DNA of 64,000 nucleotides from Virgibacillus oceani (GTDB taxonomy: Bacteria; Bacillota; Bacilli; Bacillales; Amphibacillaceae). Each line of letters starts with the position of its first letter. Within the stretch, counting starts at the first letter, position 1. The position numbers and the translations under genes were made by a program. The notes under the pieces were generated by a model. The model was not told the DNA's origin and ran no database searches. It worked only from the letters and a program-made list of their open reading frames with translations. Of the stretch, positions 46,211-56,140 are shown in pieces. The stretch lies in contig NZ_BMFR01000001.1 in NCBI RefSeq assembly GCF_014638995.1, positions 372,001-436,000 of the forward strand. The letters are read 5' to 3'.

Positions 46211-46591
46211 ATGAACCGACATACAGCAAGAGAAAAAGCATTTCAAATACTTTTTCAATTAGATATGAATGATATAAATCCTGGCAAAGCGGCTGAAGAC
46301 TATTTAGAGACTATGGAAATAGATGCGTTTTTAAAAAAATTGGTAGATGGTGTTGCTTCACACAAAATTGAAATTGACAATATGATTTCTGAGCACTTGG
46401 AAAATTGGTCCATTCAGCGTATCGCCTCAGTAGAAAAAACAATATTGCGTATCGCAACATATGAAATAAAGTATGTTGAAGATATTCCTGCAAATGTATC
46501 CATTAATGAAGCTGTGGAATTGGCGAAAACATTTGGAGATGAGAAATCAGGTAAATTTGTCAACGGTGTATTATCCAAAATCGTAGCATAA
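46211..46591 (+). CDS. nusB: Transcription antitermination factor NusB
   Basis: Binds boxA RNA with S10 in rRNA antitermination. 126 residues: N-terminal [13 protein letters not shown] and C-terminal [18 protein letters not shown] family signatures. Full length. AAAGGAG before ATG. Confidence 0.96.
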   Translation: MNRHTAREKAFQILFQLDMNDINPGKAAEDYLETMEIDAFLKKLVDGVASHKIEIDNMISEHLENWSIQRIASVEKTILRIATYEIKYVEDIPANVSINEAVELAKTFGDEKSGKFVNGVLSKIVA

Positions 46592-46605
46592 AGGGGATGT
46601 TAGCT

Positions 46606-47460
46606 ATGTCTGCTGAAGTTATTAACGGAAAAGATTTAGCACATAAACTAAGAGCTGGTATGAAGGAAGAAGTCTCACAACTTAATAAAAATGGTGTAAT
46701 ACCTCATCTGACTGTTGTACTTGTTGGGGAAGACCCTGCATCAAAGTCATATGTTAACGGAAAGAGAAAAGCTTCTGAGGAAACGGGGATTTCATCACAA
46801 ATTATCGAGTTGCCGTCAACTGCCACAGAGGAAGAACTGCTCCAATTAATAGCAAAACTAAATAACGATGATTCCGTACATGGGATATTGGTTCAGCTTC
46901 CTTTACCTAAGCATATACGTGAACAGCAAGTGATAGAAGCAATCGATCCAGCCAAAGATGTTGATGGGTTTCATCCAGTAAATATTGGGAGAATGATGAC
47001 AGGGAAAGATACTTTTTTGCCTTGTACACCTTTTGGAATCTTAACCATGTTAAAATCAAATAATATTCCAATTGAAGGAAGTCATGCTGTAATTATTGGT
47101 CGCAGCAACATAGTAGGGAAACCAGTCGGGCAGCTATTACTAAATGAAAATGCGACAGTTACATATTGCCATTCAAAAACAAAAGATTTAAAACAGATTA
47201 CAACGAAGGCCGACATTTTAATAGTAGCAGTTGGAAAAGCAAATATAATTGGCAAAGATTATTTAAAGCAGGATGCAGTTGTTATCGATGTTGGGGTGAA
47301 CCGATTAGATAATGGTAAATTAACTGGTGATGTTGATTTCGAAGATGCAAAAGAAATAGCTTCCTATATAACTCCTGTCCCTAAAGGAGTTGGCCCAATG
47401 ACAATTACAATGTTATTAAAAAATACAATAAAAGCAGCGAGGGGATTGTCGGAAAATTGA
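46606..47460 (+). CDS. folD: Methylenetetrahydrofolate dehydrogenase / methenyl-THF cyclohydrolase
   Basis: Bifunctional one-carbon enzyme (5,10-methylene-THF to 10-formyl-THF). 284 residues, catalytic Y-V-N-G-K-R-K motif with Lys in the N-domain (S-K-S-Y-V-N-G-K), G-I-L-V-Q-L-P-L-P, G-R-S-N-I-V-G-K-P and P-V-P-K-G-V-G-P-M-T. ATG 46606 fits AAAGGGG better than ATG 46597. Overlaps xseA by 4 bp. Confidence 0.97.
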   Translation: MSAEVINGKDLAHKLRAGMKEEVSQLNKNGVIPHLTVVLVGEDPASKSYVNGKRKASEETGISSQIIELPSTATEEELLQLIAKLNNDDSVHGILVQLPLPKHIREQQVIEAIDPAKDVDGFHPVNIGRMMTGKDTFLPCTPFGILTMLKSNNIPIEGSHAVIIGRSNIVGKPVGQLLLNENATVTYCHSKTKDLKQITTKADILIVAVGKANIIGKDYLKQDAVVIDVGVNRLDNGKLTGDVDFEDAKEIASYITPVPKGVGPMTITMLLKNTIKAARGLSEN

Positions 47461-48809
47461 ATAGGAATTATTTGACTGTAACTGCCCTCACGAAATATAT
47501 TAAGCGAAAATTTGAAACAGATCCACATCTAAAAACAATACTGCTTAAGGGTGAAATTTCTAATTTTAAGCACCATAGCCGTGGTCATATGTACATGACG
47601 ATCAAGGATGATAACTCAAGAATACAAGCAGTAATGTTCGCGGGGAATAATCGCTTTTTGAAATTTGAACCAGAAAATGGTATGAATGTATTAATTAAAG
47701 GAGAAATTGGTGTTTTTGAACCACATGGTCAGTATCAGCTTTATATTCAACAGATGGACCCTGATGGAATAGGAGCATTATATTTAGCCTTTGAACAGTT
47801 GAAGGAAAAACTGCATAAACAGGGGTATTTCAATCCAGAGAATAAAAAAGAAATACCAAAATTCCCAAAGCGAATTGGTGTTATTACCTCCCCTACAGGT
47901 GCAGCGGTTCGAGATATTATTACAACGATAAAACGCAGATATCCAATTTGTTATACAACTATAATACCAGTCCTTGTTCAAGGACAAAACGCCGCATTGT
48001 CGATTGCAAAAGCGATAGAAACTGCAAATGATTATGACAATTTTGATGTTTTAATTGTAGGTCGCGGCGGAGGTTCAATTGAAGAATTATGGAGTTTTAA
48101 CGAGGAAATAGTTGCCCATGCCATATATCATTCAGCTATTCCTGTTATTTCAGCTGTTGGTCATGAGACAGATACGACAATCAGCGATTTTGTGGCGGAT
48201 TTACGTGCTCCAACACCAACAGGAGCAGCAGAATTAGCAGTTCCATCTCAAATTGAATTAAAAGGAAGATTAGCTACCATAAATCGTTCGTTAACAAAAG
48301 TAATGATTTCTGATTTTGAGCGTGCAAAACAGGCATTGCAACGAATAAAGCAGTCATATGCATTTCGTTATCCTAAACAACTAACAAGACAAAAAGAACA
48401 GGAATTGGACAAACAGGTTGAACGGTTAAATAAATTGCTGAAAATACATGCAAACCGAAAAAAAGAAATGTTTATTAATATGAAAACCCGCTTGGCGAAT
48501 CAACATCCAGAGAAACAACTGTCACAAGCCAGAAAAAATTTAATTCAACTTATCAAACAAAATAATTATTATATGAATAAAAATGTAGAACAAAAAACTG
48601 CTCAAATATCGTTGCTATTGGACAAATTATTCTTATTAAATCCTTTGGAGATTATGAAGCGGGGGTTTGCAATACCATATACAAACACGAAAGATATTAT
48701 AAAATCTGCTGAACAAGTCGGACAAGATGATATTATCTCACTGAAGCTTAGTGATGGAAATTTGGATTGCCGAGTGTTAGAGGTGAAGGAGGATAAAAAT
48801 GACCAATGA
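47457..48809 (+). CDS. xseA: Exodeoxyribonuclease VII large subunit
   Basis: With XseB forms exonuclease VII, degrading single-stranded DNA in both directions. 450 residues: N-terminal OB fold (about 1-105) with [10 protein letters not shown], catalytic region [12 protein letters not shown] and [13 protein letters not shown], then a long coiled-coil (about 260-390). Start codon overlaps folD stop. Confidence 0.96.
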   Translation: MNRNYLTVTALTKYIKRKFETDPHLKTILLKGEISNFKHHSRGHMYMTIKDDNSRIQAVMFAGNNRFLKFEPENGMNVLIKGEIGVFEPHGQYQLYIQQMDPDGIGALYLAFEQLKEKLHKQGYFNPENKKEIPKFPKRIGVITSPTGAAVRDIITTIKRRYPICYTTIIPVLVQGQNAALSIAKAIETANDYDNFDVLIVGRGGGSIEELWSFNEEIVAHAIYHSAIPVISAVGHETDTTISDFVADLRAPTPTGAAELAVPSQIELKGRLATINRSLTKVMISDFERAKQALQRIKQSYAFRYPKQLTRQKEQELDKQVERLNKLLKIHANRKKEMFINMKTRLANQHPEKQLSQARKNLIQLIKQNNYYMNKNVEQKTAQISLLLDKLFLLNPLEIMKRGFAIPYTNTKDIIKSAEQVGQDDIISLKLSDGNLDCRVLEVKEDKNDQ

Positions 48810-49026
48810 AGTTACCTTTGAAGAGGCTATGATTGAGTTGGAAAAAATTGTAGAGAAATTAGAAACAGGAGATGTTCCATTGGAAAAAGCAATAAATTAT
48901 TATCAAGAAGGTATGAAACTTTCGAAAGTATGTAATGATAAATTAATGAATGTGCAGGAAAAAATGACACAAATAATGAATGAACATGGTGAGCTTGCCC
49001 CGTTTGAAATACAGGAGGATGAATAG
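48799..49026 (+). CDS. xseB: Exodeoxyribonuclease VII small subunit
   Basis: 75 residues: [23 protein letters not shown], the family signature. Helical hairpin that binds the XseA coiled coil. Overlaps xseA by 11 bp and ispA by 1. Confidence 0.96.
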   Translation: MTNEVTFEEAMIELEKIVEKLETGDVPLEKAINYYQEGMKLSKVCNDKLMNVQEKMTQIMNEHGELAPFEIQEDE

Positions 49027-49913
49027 TGTTGCACGAAACGCTTGATACATATATTGAAAACAATAAACGAATTGTTCATCATGAATTGAAAAATCAGCTT
49101 GACTATTTACCTATTCCTAATCGATTAAAAGAATCAATGCTTTATTCAATTGAGGCTGGTGGTAAGAGACTCAGACCCATTTTGCTGATAGCTAGTAATG
49201 AAGCATATGAGGGTGATCCCCAAAAAGCAATAAAAACTGCTGTAGCACTTGAAATGATTCATACCTATTCTTTAATACATGATGATCTTCCCGCCATGGA
49301 TGACGATGATGTCAGAAGGGGGAAACCTACGAATCATATTATGTTTGATGAGGCAACTGCCATTTTGGCCGGGGATGCATTGTTAACATATAGTTTCGAG
49401 ATTATTTCTAACGATCCGTTATTATCAGACAAACAAAAAGTACAATTAGTCCAGAAATTGTCCTATGCCAGTGGTCCGAAGGGCATGGTTGCTGGTCAAT
49501 TTCTTGATATGGAAGCGGAAAACAAGTCTGTTACGATAAAAGAATTGGAAGAGATTCATGATCTTAAAACAGGTGAATTATTAAAGTATGCAGTATCAGC
49601 TGGGGCACTAATTGGCAATGCTTCTCAATCGCAAGTAAAGGATTTGAACGAGTTTGCTTATTATTTAGGCCTTATTTTCCAGGTGCAGGATGATATATTG
49701 GATGTGACAGGTGATCAGGATAGATTAGGAAAGCCTGTGGGCAGTGATGAGAGCAACAAAAAAAGTACATATCCCAAACTTCTGGGAACACATGGTGCAT
49801 TAAAGCAAAAAGAAATATATGTTGAGAAGGCAAAAAACGCATTAAAAAATGCTAATGCAGACCATTCGTATTTAATGATGCTAACTGATTATTTTAGTGA
49901 ACGTGATCATTGA
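49026..49913 (+). CDS. ispA: Farnesyl/geranyl diphosphate synthase (polyprenyl synthetase)
   Basis: Makes C15 (farnesyl) diphosphate from isopentenyl units for undecaprenol, quinones and haem. 295 residues: first Asp-rich motif D-D-L-P-A-M-D-D-D-D-V-R-R-G and second D-D-I-L-D-V-T-G-D; G-G-K-R-L-R-P for diphosphate binding. GTG 49026 shares a base with the xseB stop; TTG 49029 is possible. Directly precedes OLE RNA. Confidence 0.96.
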   Translation: MLHETLDTYIENNKRIVHHELKNQLDYLPIPNRLKESMLYSIEAGGKRLRPILLIASNEAYEGDPQKAIKTAVALEMIHTYSLIHDDLPAMDDDDVRRGKPTNHIMFDEATAILAGDALLTYSFEIISNDPLLSDKQKVQLVQKLSYASGPKGMVAGQFLDMEAENKSVTIKELEEIHDLKTGELLKYAVSAGALIGNASQSQVKDLNEFAYYLGLIFQVQDDILDVTGDQDRLGKPVGSDESNKKSTYPKLLGTHGALKQKEIYVEKAKNALKNANADHSYLMMLTDYFSERDH

Positions 49914-49924
49914 TTATGAACATG

Positions 49925-49953
49925 TGGAAATTTAGCTGCTGATATGGTATAAT
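49925..49953 (+). promoter_or_regulatory. Extended -10 promoter at the OLE 5' end
   Basis: TGG-TATAAT (49945-49953) with weak TGGAAA (49925-49930) 17 bp upstream; start point would be near 49960, just before the OLE closing helix. OLE may also be transcribed from the isp operon. Confidence 0.6.
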
Positions 49954-49959
49954 AGAACT

Positions 49960-50570
49960 AACAAAGGAATGGTGCAGTATTCTAGTCAGTCCTCCGTTCC
50001 TGAAGGCGGGCCTAAAAATCCGCCAAAGGGCACATCGATGAAGTTCCTTGTGGTGGCTTGAGGCGCCCAGCCTTGGGTCAGTGCTGGGAGTTAAGGTTTT
50101 AGGGCGATCCACAAAGGCATGTGGGCGTTGACCCTATTACCGCGGAGGCCCATCTTTGTAGTGATAGCTAAGCCTAGGTATCATTATGAACTGGGGTATG
50201 AACCTGCTTAAATAAGGTAAGGGACTCCTTATTGGCAGCGTAGCCTGCCTTGAGTGGTGCTGAGAGGATTGGATTCTTAAATCTCAAAACTAGGTGGCCA
50301 CTGGTTTGTTATTTGTATCTCCATGAAATCAGAACTGCAAAAGAGGCTAGGGAGCGGTTAAAGGCTGTTGAGGAAATCTCCTAGACTGTTTCCAGGACGT
50401 TTGAAAGGGATTATAGTGTGGACTAAGTGGTAATCCAGTCTAGCTTTTGGTGACGGAGCTAAGATGGGTTTAAAGGGGAACCGCCTTCATGGCAACATGG
50501 GGTATCCATCTGGGAAAACCTACTGGACCTAAGCCGCAGTTTTTACCTTTTGAATGACCATTCCTTATTA
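49960..50570 (+). ncRNA. ole: OLE RNA (Ornate Large Extremophilic RNA)
   Basis: About 610 nt without a credible reading frame, lying between ispA and oapA exactly as in Bacillus halodurans. A 10-bp closing helix joins 49964-49973 (AAGGAATGGT) to 50557-50566 (ACCATTCCTT). The interior is dense in GC-rich blocks and complementary pairs, with conserved-looking stretches such as GGGTCAGTGCTGGGAG, GCGATCCACAAAGGCATG and GGACCTAAGCCGC. OLE is known to form a membrane-bound ribonucleoprotein with OapA (also OapB, OapC), and B. halodurans lacking it is sensitive to cold, ethanol and Mg2+ stress. Identity rests on size, context and partner gene. Confidence 0.93.
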
Positions 50571-50601
50571 CATAACAAATAAATTTTATTTGAGGTAGAG
50601 A

Positions 50602-51189
50602 ATGAAATCACACATAAAAAGATCGATTAAATTTAGTTTGACCATTGCCGTTATCACTTTTGTGCTAGCGGCTATTTTTTCAGTTATATCATCGTCTATA
50701 TTAAGTGACGTGGTGTGGGTAACAGGAATGTTTATTGTATTAATTATTGTCTCAATTGGTGTTGTTTTTGATATGCTGGGTATAGCGTCCACGGCCGCAG
50801 ATGAAGCGCCATTTCATGCAATGGCAGCTGAAAAGGTTAATGGTGCAAAAGAGGCTGTAATTATAATACGAAACGCAGATAAATTTGCAAGCTTTTGCAA
50901 CGATGTCATTGGAGATATATCTGGTATTGTAAGTGGTACTGCAACCGGCATGGTCGTGGTACAAATAGCTGCATTAACAGGTAATGGGGAAGGTTCATCC
51001 TTACAAATCACATTATCCGTCGTATTAACAAGCCTTGTTGCGGCGTTAACTGTTGGCGGAAAAGCGTTAGGTAAATATTTTGCAATTAACGCCTCAACGA
51101 ATATTATTTTTTTTGCAGGAAAAGTAATTTCACTTATAGAAAATAAGTTAAAAATACGCATACTTCCTAAAGGAAATAATTCAAGGTAA
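50602..51189 (+). CDS. oapA: OLE-associated membrane protein OapA
   Basis: 195 residues with about four or five membrane helices (7-31, 36-58, 113-133, 140-160, 170-183). Between the second and third there is F-D-M-L-G-I-A-S-T-A-A-D-E-A-P-F-H-A-M-A, the most conserved-looking stretch, reminiscent of DUF21/CNNM Mg2+ transport proteins. It anchors OLE RNA at the membrane in B. halodurans. AGGTAG lies before the ATG, 30 bp after the OLE end. A 24-bp gap to tlyA. Confidence 0.93.
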   Translation: MKSHIKRSIKFSLTIAVITFVLAAIFSVISSSILSDVVWVTGMFIVLIIVSIGVVFDMLGIASTAADEAPFHAMAAEKVNGAKEAVIIIRNADKFASFCNDVIGDISGIVSGTATGMVVVQIAALTGNGEGSSLQITLSVVLTSLVAALTVGGKALGKYFAINASTNIIFFAGKVISLIENKLKIRILPKGNNSR

Positions 51190-51213
51190 ATAAAATAAAA
51201 AGGACTTTTATGG

Positions 51214-52041
51214 ATGAGTAAAATAAGATTGGATGTTTTATTAGTAGAAAGGAATTTAATTGAAACAAGAGAAAAAGCAAAACGTGTAATTATGGCTGGT
51301 TTAGTATTTTCGGAACAAAATCGTATGGACAAGCCAGGTATGAAGGTAGATAAAGATATACCATTAACTGTAAAAGGTAAACTAATCCCATATGTTGGTC
51401 GAGGTGGATTAAAGTTAGAAAAAGCACTGAAGCATTTCTCAGTTACAGTTAACGATAGAATAATGGTTGATATTGGGTCATCGACCGGCGGGTTTACAGA
51501 TTGTGCCTTACAAAATGGGGCGAAACGCTGCTATGCAATCGATGTTGGATACAACCAACTGGACTGGAAATTAAGAAATGACGACCGTGTAGTTGTAATG
51601 GAAAAAACAAATTTTCGTTATGTTACACCTGATATGCTAAATGAGGGTACACCGAATTTGGCAACGATTGATGTTTCATTTATTTCCTTAAAATTAATAT
51701 TGCCGGTTCTTTGCCAATTACTAGAGTCAAATAGTGATGTTATTGCATTAATTAAACCACAATTCGAGGCTGGCAGAGAAGAAGTTGGAAAAAAAGGTAT
51801 TGTACGTGAGAAAAGTGTTCATAAAAATGTTGCAGAAAAAATCATATCGTTTGCTTTGGACAAGGGATATCAATTTTATGGATTGACTTTTTCGCCTATT
51901 ACGGGTGGCGATGGAAATATTGAATTCCTAGTTCATTTAGGTTGGAATAATGAAAAAGCAGGAAAAGAATTGAACATTGTCGAATTAAATCAGATAGTGG
52001 ATAATGCACACGAAAACTTTTCCGCACACCGTGCAAAATAG
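51214..52041 (+). CDS. tlyA: TlyA family rRNA (cytidine-2'-O)-methyltransferase
   Basis: YqxC in B. subtilis. 275 residues: S4-like RNA-binding domain (about 4-65, L-D-V-L-L-V-E-R), then FtsJ-type methyltransferase with D-I-G-S-S-T-G-G-F-T-D-C and I-K-P-Q-F-E-A-G-R. Related mycobacterial TlyA methylates 16S/23S rRNA; hemolysin activity is only a historical name. No strong ribosome-binding site (AAAAAGGA). Confidence 0.95.
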   Translation: MSKIRLDVLLVERNLIETREKAKRVIMAGLVFSEQNRMDKPGMKVDKDIPLTVKGKLIPYVGRGGLKLEKALKHFSVTVNDRIMVDIGSSTGGFTDCALQNGAKRCYAIDVGYNQLDWKLRNDDRVVVMEKTNFRYVTPDMLNEGTPNLATIDVSFISLKLILPVLCQLLESNSDVIALIKPQFEAGREEVGKKGIVREKSVHKNVAEKIISFALDKGYQFYGLTFSPITGGDGNIEFLVHLGWNNEKAGKELNIVELNQIVDNAHENFSAHRAK

Positions 52042-52091
52042 GCAAGGCTACTTCAATACACAGTAATTAAATTAGTAAATGGGGGATTAGG

Positions 52092-52541
52092 ATGAGCAAG
52101 ATCCAACGCCATATAAAAATACGTGAATTGATTACGGAAAATGAAATAGAAACACAGGATGAATTAGTTGATCGTTTAAAAAGTTTAGGCTACAACGTTA
52201 CACAGGCTACGGTATCGCGTGACATCAAGGAACTTCACCTTGTAAAGGTTCCCTCTGTTTCAGGTACTTATAAATATAGTCTCCCCGCAGATCAACGCTT
52301 TAATCCGTTAGAAAAGCTGAAACGATTAATCATGGATGCATTTGTTAAAATTGACCATGCAAGTCATTTTATTGTTTTAAAAACACTCCCAGGCAATGCC
52401 CACGCAGTTGGAGTATTAATTGATAATTTGGATTGGGATGAAATAATGGGTACGATATGTGGAGACGATACGTGTTTAATCATATGCCGTACCGAGGGAG
52501 AATCGGAAATTATTAAAGATCGTTTTTTAAGTATGCTTTAA
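52092..52541 (+). CDS. argR: Arginine repressor ArgR/AhrC
   Basis: Arginine-responsive hexameric regulator of arginine synthesis and breakdown. 149 residues: winged helix with [18 protein letters not shown]-terminal arginine-binding G-N-A-H-A-V-G and C-G-D-D-T-C. GGGGGATTAGG ahead of the ATG. I see no clear ARG box in the 50-bp gap. Confidence 0.96.
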   Translation: MSKIQRHIKIRELITENEIETQDELVDRLKSLGYNVTQATVSRDIKELHLVKVPSVSGTYKYSLPADQRFNPLEKLKRLIMDAFVKIDHASHFIVLKTLPGNAHAVGVLIDNLDWDEIMGTICGDDTCLIICRTEGESEIIKDRFLSML

Positions 52542-52590
52542 CTTCCAAAAACAGATGCATATTTTTGCAAAAATACGGGGTGAATGAAAC

Positions 52591-54291
52591 ATGCTTACAG
52601 AATTATCAATTCAGGACTTTGCTATAATTGATAAAATATCCATAACGTTTAACGATGACCTGACAGTATTAACAGGTGAAACTGGAGCAGGGAAATCAAT
52701 TATTATTGATGCTGTTCAATTGTTGGCAGGTGGAAGAGGATCGGTTGAATTTGTCCGGCATGAAGCGAAAAAGGCGGAAATAGAAGGACTATTCAGTGTT
52801 GAACCAAATCATGCAGTATTTAGAATTGGTCTGTATTATGGTATTGATATTCAAGAAGACGGAATGGTTGTTTTGCATCGCACGATTACCGCAAATGGCA
52901 AAAGTATTTGCCGGGTGAATGGAAAGTTAGTGACATTGGCGATATTGCGTGAGTTTGGAAAGACGCTGATAGATATACATAGCCAGCATGAAACACAGTC
53001 ACTTATGGATCCAGAAAATCATATTGATTTACTGGATTTGTATGATCATCAGGTAATTGCTAAAACAAAAGAAGAATATACAAAATTATTCCAAAAGTTA
53101 CAGAAATTAAAAAAACGGCATAAGGATTTAAGTGAGAACGAACAGGAAACTGCACATCGAATAGATTTGCTTGAATTTCAGCTAAAAGAACTTGAGCAGG
53201 CAAATTTAATGCCGAATGAAGATGAAATCTTAGAGGAAGAGCGCAGTCAATTAGCCAATTATGAACGTATTTATACAGGTATTTCGGATGCATACAATGC
53301 ACTTTATGGTGAGCAAAAAGGGATTGAATGGTTAAATATAGCGCAACAAGCACTACAGGATAATAGGGAATTTGACAGCTTTGTTGGTGAAAAAGCAACT
53401 GAATTGTCTAATCACTTTTATCTTATTGAGGAACTGTCATATGATTTACGCAATTACAGGGAAACATTACAGTATAACCCAGAGCGATTAAACGAAATTG
53501 AAGCAAGGTTAAACGAAATAAGCCGATTAAAGAAAAAGTATGGGCAAACGGTGAATGATATTATTGAATATATGGGTAAAATAGAGGAAGAATTAGAACA
53601 ATTAACAAATAAAGAGTCCCATTTAATGAAATTAACTGACCAAATAAATGAAACGGCAAAAGATGCCTACTTAGAAGCTAAGCAGCTGCATGATAGCAGA
53701 CAAAGAGCAGCAGATTCCTTAATTAACAACATTCACGAAGAATTAAATGGGCTTTACTTAGAAAAAGCAGAATTCTCTGTTTTATTCGATGCAATAGCAG
53801 ACCATGATGCAGTGGATCAGTTGCATAAAAACGGCATCGATCATGTTACCTTTTTAATATCCACTAATCCTGGTGAACCTTTGAAGGAATTGAATAAAGT
53901 TGCTTCAGGCGGTGAGTTATCTCGAATAATGCTCGCACTAAAAAAAATCTTTGCCAGGCATCAAGGTACAACGAGTGTTATTTTTGATGAGGTTGATACA
54001 GGTGTAAGCGGCAGGGTTGCACAAGCTATGGCTGAGAAAATATATCGTATTTCCAACGAATCACAAGTGTTATGCATTACCCACTTACCGCAAGTAGCGG
54101 CAATGGCAGATACACATAAGTTAATTGAAAAAGTGGAAAAGGATAATCGGACATCTACAATGGTAACTGAGCTAACTTTAAATCAAAAAGTTGTTGAGTT
54201 AAGCAGGATGATAACAGGTACTGAACTAACCGAAACTGCGAAGGAACACGCTAAAGAACTGCTTGAATTAGCTGCTGCTTATAAATTTTAA
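52591..54291 (+). CDS. recN: DNA repair protein RecN
   Basis: SMC-like ATPase acting early at double-strand breaks. 566 residues: Walker A G-E-T-G-A-G-K-S at 29-36, long coiled coils (about 150-220 and 285-370), signature S-G-G-E-L-S-R and Walker B V-I-F-D-E-V-D-T-G. Full length. Last gene before a terminator. Confidence 0.96.
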   Translation: MLTELSIQDFAIIDKISITFNDDLTVLTGETGAGKSIIIDAVQLLAGGRGSVEFVRHEAKKAEIEGLFSVEPNHAVFRIGLYYGIDIQEDGMVVLHRTITANGKSICRVNGKLVTLAILREFGKTLIDIHSQHETQSLMDPENHIDLLDLYDHQVIAKTKEEYTKLFQKLQKLKKRHKDLSENEQETAHRIDLLEFQLKELEQANLMPNEDEILEEERSQLANYERIYTGISDAYNALYGEQKGIEWLNIAQQALQDNREFDSFVGEKATELSNHFYLIEELSYDLRNYRETLQYNPERLNEIEARLNEISRLKKKYGQTVNDIIEYMGKIEEELEQLTNKESHLMKLTDQINETAKDAYLEAKQLHDSRQRAADSLINNIHEELNGLYLEKAEFSVLFDAIADHDAVDQLHKNGIDHVTFLISTNPGEPLKELNKVASGGELSRIMLALKKIFARHQGTTSVIFDEVDTGVSGRVAQAMAEKIYRISNESQVLCITHLPQVAAMADTHKLIEKVEKDNRTSTMVTELTLNQKVVELSRMITGTELTETAKEHAKELLELAAAYKF

Positions 54292-54312
54292 AAAAAATAA
54301 GGATAATCTTGA

Positions 54313-54348
54313 TAAAAAAGCCAGAAGATAGAATACCTGGCTTTTTTA
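54313..54348 (+). terminator. Terminator after recN
   Basis: AAAAAAGCCAG/CTGGCTTTTTT stem, long loop, T-run. The next 220 bp to spoIVB hold no gene; its sigma-G/F promoter was not clear to me. Confidence 0.85.
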
Positions 54349-54568
54349 TATGCTTCTTAATAAACCTATACATACGACTCCACATAGCTTGCATGATCCT
54401 ATACAACTATTATGCTTTATTACACCTATTCATTATTCATGAATTTTTTTAAAGGAAATGTTACACATGTTTTCTTATCTTTAACCAGTTTAAAAAAGTG
54501 TCTGTTCGGTCAAATTAGAAGTACAGAAATAAATATGGTATGGGTTAGGAACGAGGAGAGTGAATTGA

Positions 54569-55849
54569 TTGAAACACAAAAATAAAATTCGATTAGGAGT
54601 AGGAATTTTGCTCCTTGTTACCTTATCAGCATTACCTTTTTTTAACCCATTACAAAATTACCTTTCCATTCCTAATGAAATAGTGACGTTTGATAATCAG
54701 ACTCCGATAGAGGTCCCTGCATTAGGTGAAAACGTTACTATTGATCCTACTGAAGACAATGTCCAAGCAATTGATTCCTCTGTTTTTTACGCCAAAGAAC
54801 CTGGAGATAGTCAATTAGTATATGAAGTGGCTGGCCTTCCAATAAAAAAAGTGAATGTATCGGTATTAGAAGATATTAAAGTGATTCCTGGCGGCCAATC
54901 CATTGGTGTTCAGCTTCACACTTTGGGTGTACTAGTTGTTGGTCATCATCTCGTAAAAGGGGAAAATGGCTCACTATCACCGGGGGAAAAGGCAAATATC
55001 AAAGTTGGTGATGTCATATTAAAAATTAATGGCGAACCGATTAAAGAAATGTCCGATGTTAAACCAATTGTGGAAGAAGCCGGTAAAAATAATAAGCCAT
55101 TAAATGTAACCATTAAACGTGAAAAAGAGACGTTTAATACTACATTGCAGCCGGTTATGGATAAAAAAGGACATGAATATCGAATAGGGTTATATATCAG
55201 AGACTCAGCAGCTGGGATCGGAACAATGACCTTTTATGATCCGAACTCGAAGAAATATGGAGCACTCGGTCATGTTATTTCCGATATGGATACACAAAAA
55301 CCAATACAAATTTATGATGGAACAATTGTGCGTTCAAATGTTACCTCAATTGATAAAGGAAATAATGGTACCCCTGGAGAAAAACAGGCTGAGTTTTCAA
55401 TTGGGGAAAATAAAATTGGGACGATAACTAAAAATAGTCCATTTGGAATCTTTGGGGAATTAAATAAACCAATTAAAAATAATATAATGGATAAACCAAT
55501 GCCAATTGCTTTGTCACATCAAGTAAAAGAAGGTCCGGCAAAAATTTTAACTGTTTTGGATGGGGAAAAAGTGGAAGAGTTTGATATAGAAATAGTTAGC
55601 AGTGTCCCGCAAAAATATCCCGCAACAAAGGGTATGATTATCCAGGTAACCGACCCTGAACTATTGAAAAGAACAGGTGGTATTGTACAAGGAATGAGTG
55701 GCAGTCCAATTATTCAAGATGGTAAAATTATTGGAGCTGTAACACATGTCTTTGTAAATGATCCAACAAGTGGTTATGGTGTTCATATCGAATGGATGCT
55801 TCAAGAAGCAGGAATAAATATATACGAACCGAATAAGAAAGCAAGCTAG
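54569..55849 (+). CDS. spoIVB: SpoIVB serine peptidase
   Basis: Secreted from the forespore, starts pro-sigma-K processing by cutting SpoIVFA. 426 residues: N-terminal membrane helix (about 7-25), PDZ domain (about 105-190), S55 peptidase domain with His in [10 protein letters not shown] and Ser in Q-G-M-S-G-S-P-I (377/379). TTG start behind GAGGAGAG. Confidence 0.95.
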   Translation: MKHKNKIRLGVGILLLVTLSALPFFNPLQNYLSIPNEIVTFDNQTPIEVPALGENVTIDPTEDNVQAIDSSVFYAKEPGDSQLVYEVAGLPIKKVNVSVLEDIKVIPGGQSIGVQLHTLGVLVVGHHLVKGENGSLSPGEKANIKVGDVILKINGEPIKEMSDVKPIVEEAGKNNKPLNVTIKREKETFNTTLQPVMDKKGHEYRIGLYIRDSAAGIGTMTFYDPNSKKYGALGHVISDMDTQKPIQIYDGTIVRSNVTSIDKGNNGTPGEKQAEFSIGENKIGTITKNSPFGIFGELNKPIKNNIMDKPMPIALSHQVKEGPAKILTVLDGEKVEEFDIEIVSSVPQKYPATKGMIIQVTDPELLKRTGGIVQGMSGSPIIQDGKIIGAVTHVFVNDPTSGYGVHIEWMLQEAGINIYEPNKKAS

Positions 55850-55858
55850 CAATTAAGT

Positions 55859-55892
55859 GTCTGGTAATATAACCCATATTACCAGACTTTCT
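55859..55892 (+). terminator. Terminator after spoIVB
   Basis: GTCTGGTAATAT/ATATTACCAGAC 12-bp stem and T-rich tail. Confidence 0.9.
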
Positions 55893-55899
55893 TATAAAA

Positions 55900-55955
55900 T
55901 TGACTCCTTTTTGGAAAATTATGATATAATAAATTCAGTTAATATTTTTCGACAA
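55900..55955 (+). promoter_or_regulatory. Vegetative spo0A promoter with reverse 0A box
   Basis: TTGACT (55900-55905), 19 bp, TGA-TATAAT (55922-55930). TTCGACAA at 55948-55955 is a perfect 0A box in reverse, at about +12, placed for repression. Confidence 0.65.
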
Positions 55956-55969
55956 TTCTGAGTTAACCA

Positions 55970-56096
55970 TGTCGTAATACATCATATTTTATCAAAAAAT
56001 ATCGTAATCGGAAGTAAAATAAAGAAAATAAGAGAAAACGCAAAAAAAGTTAATGTTTTTCAAATAAAAAAAGGATATTTGATACTTATGTCGAAT
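55970..56096 (+). promoter_or_regulatory. Sigma-H-type spo0A promoter with 0A boxes
   Basis: AAAGGATAT (56070-56078) and GTCGAAT (56090-56096) fit the sigma-H consensus. The -10 overlaps a 0A box TGTCGAA (56089-56095); a weaker box TGTCGTA lies at 55970-55976. Layout as in B. subtilis Pv/Ps. Confidence 0.7.
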
Positions 56097-56140
56097 ACAT
56101 TACGTGGAGATACCGAATTACATAAAGGAGGAACTTTTTA

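Noticed and set aside
49894..50112. 72-codon minus-strand frame at the OLE 5' end
   Set aside because: Lies inside the OLE RNA, no ribosome-binding site, no family resemblance.
50814..51332. 172-codon minus-strand frame opposite oapA and tlyA
   Set aside because: Spans two well-supported plus-strand genes; no ribosome-binding site.
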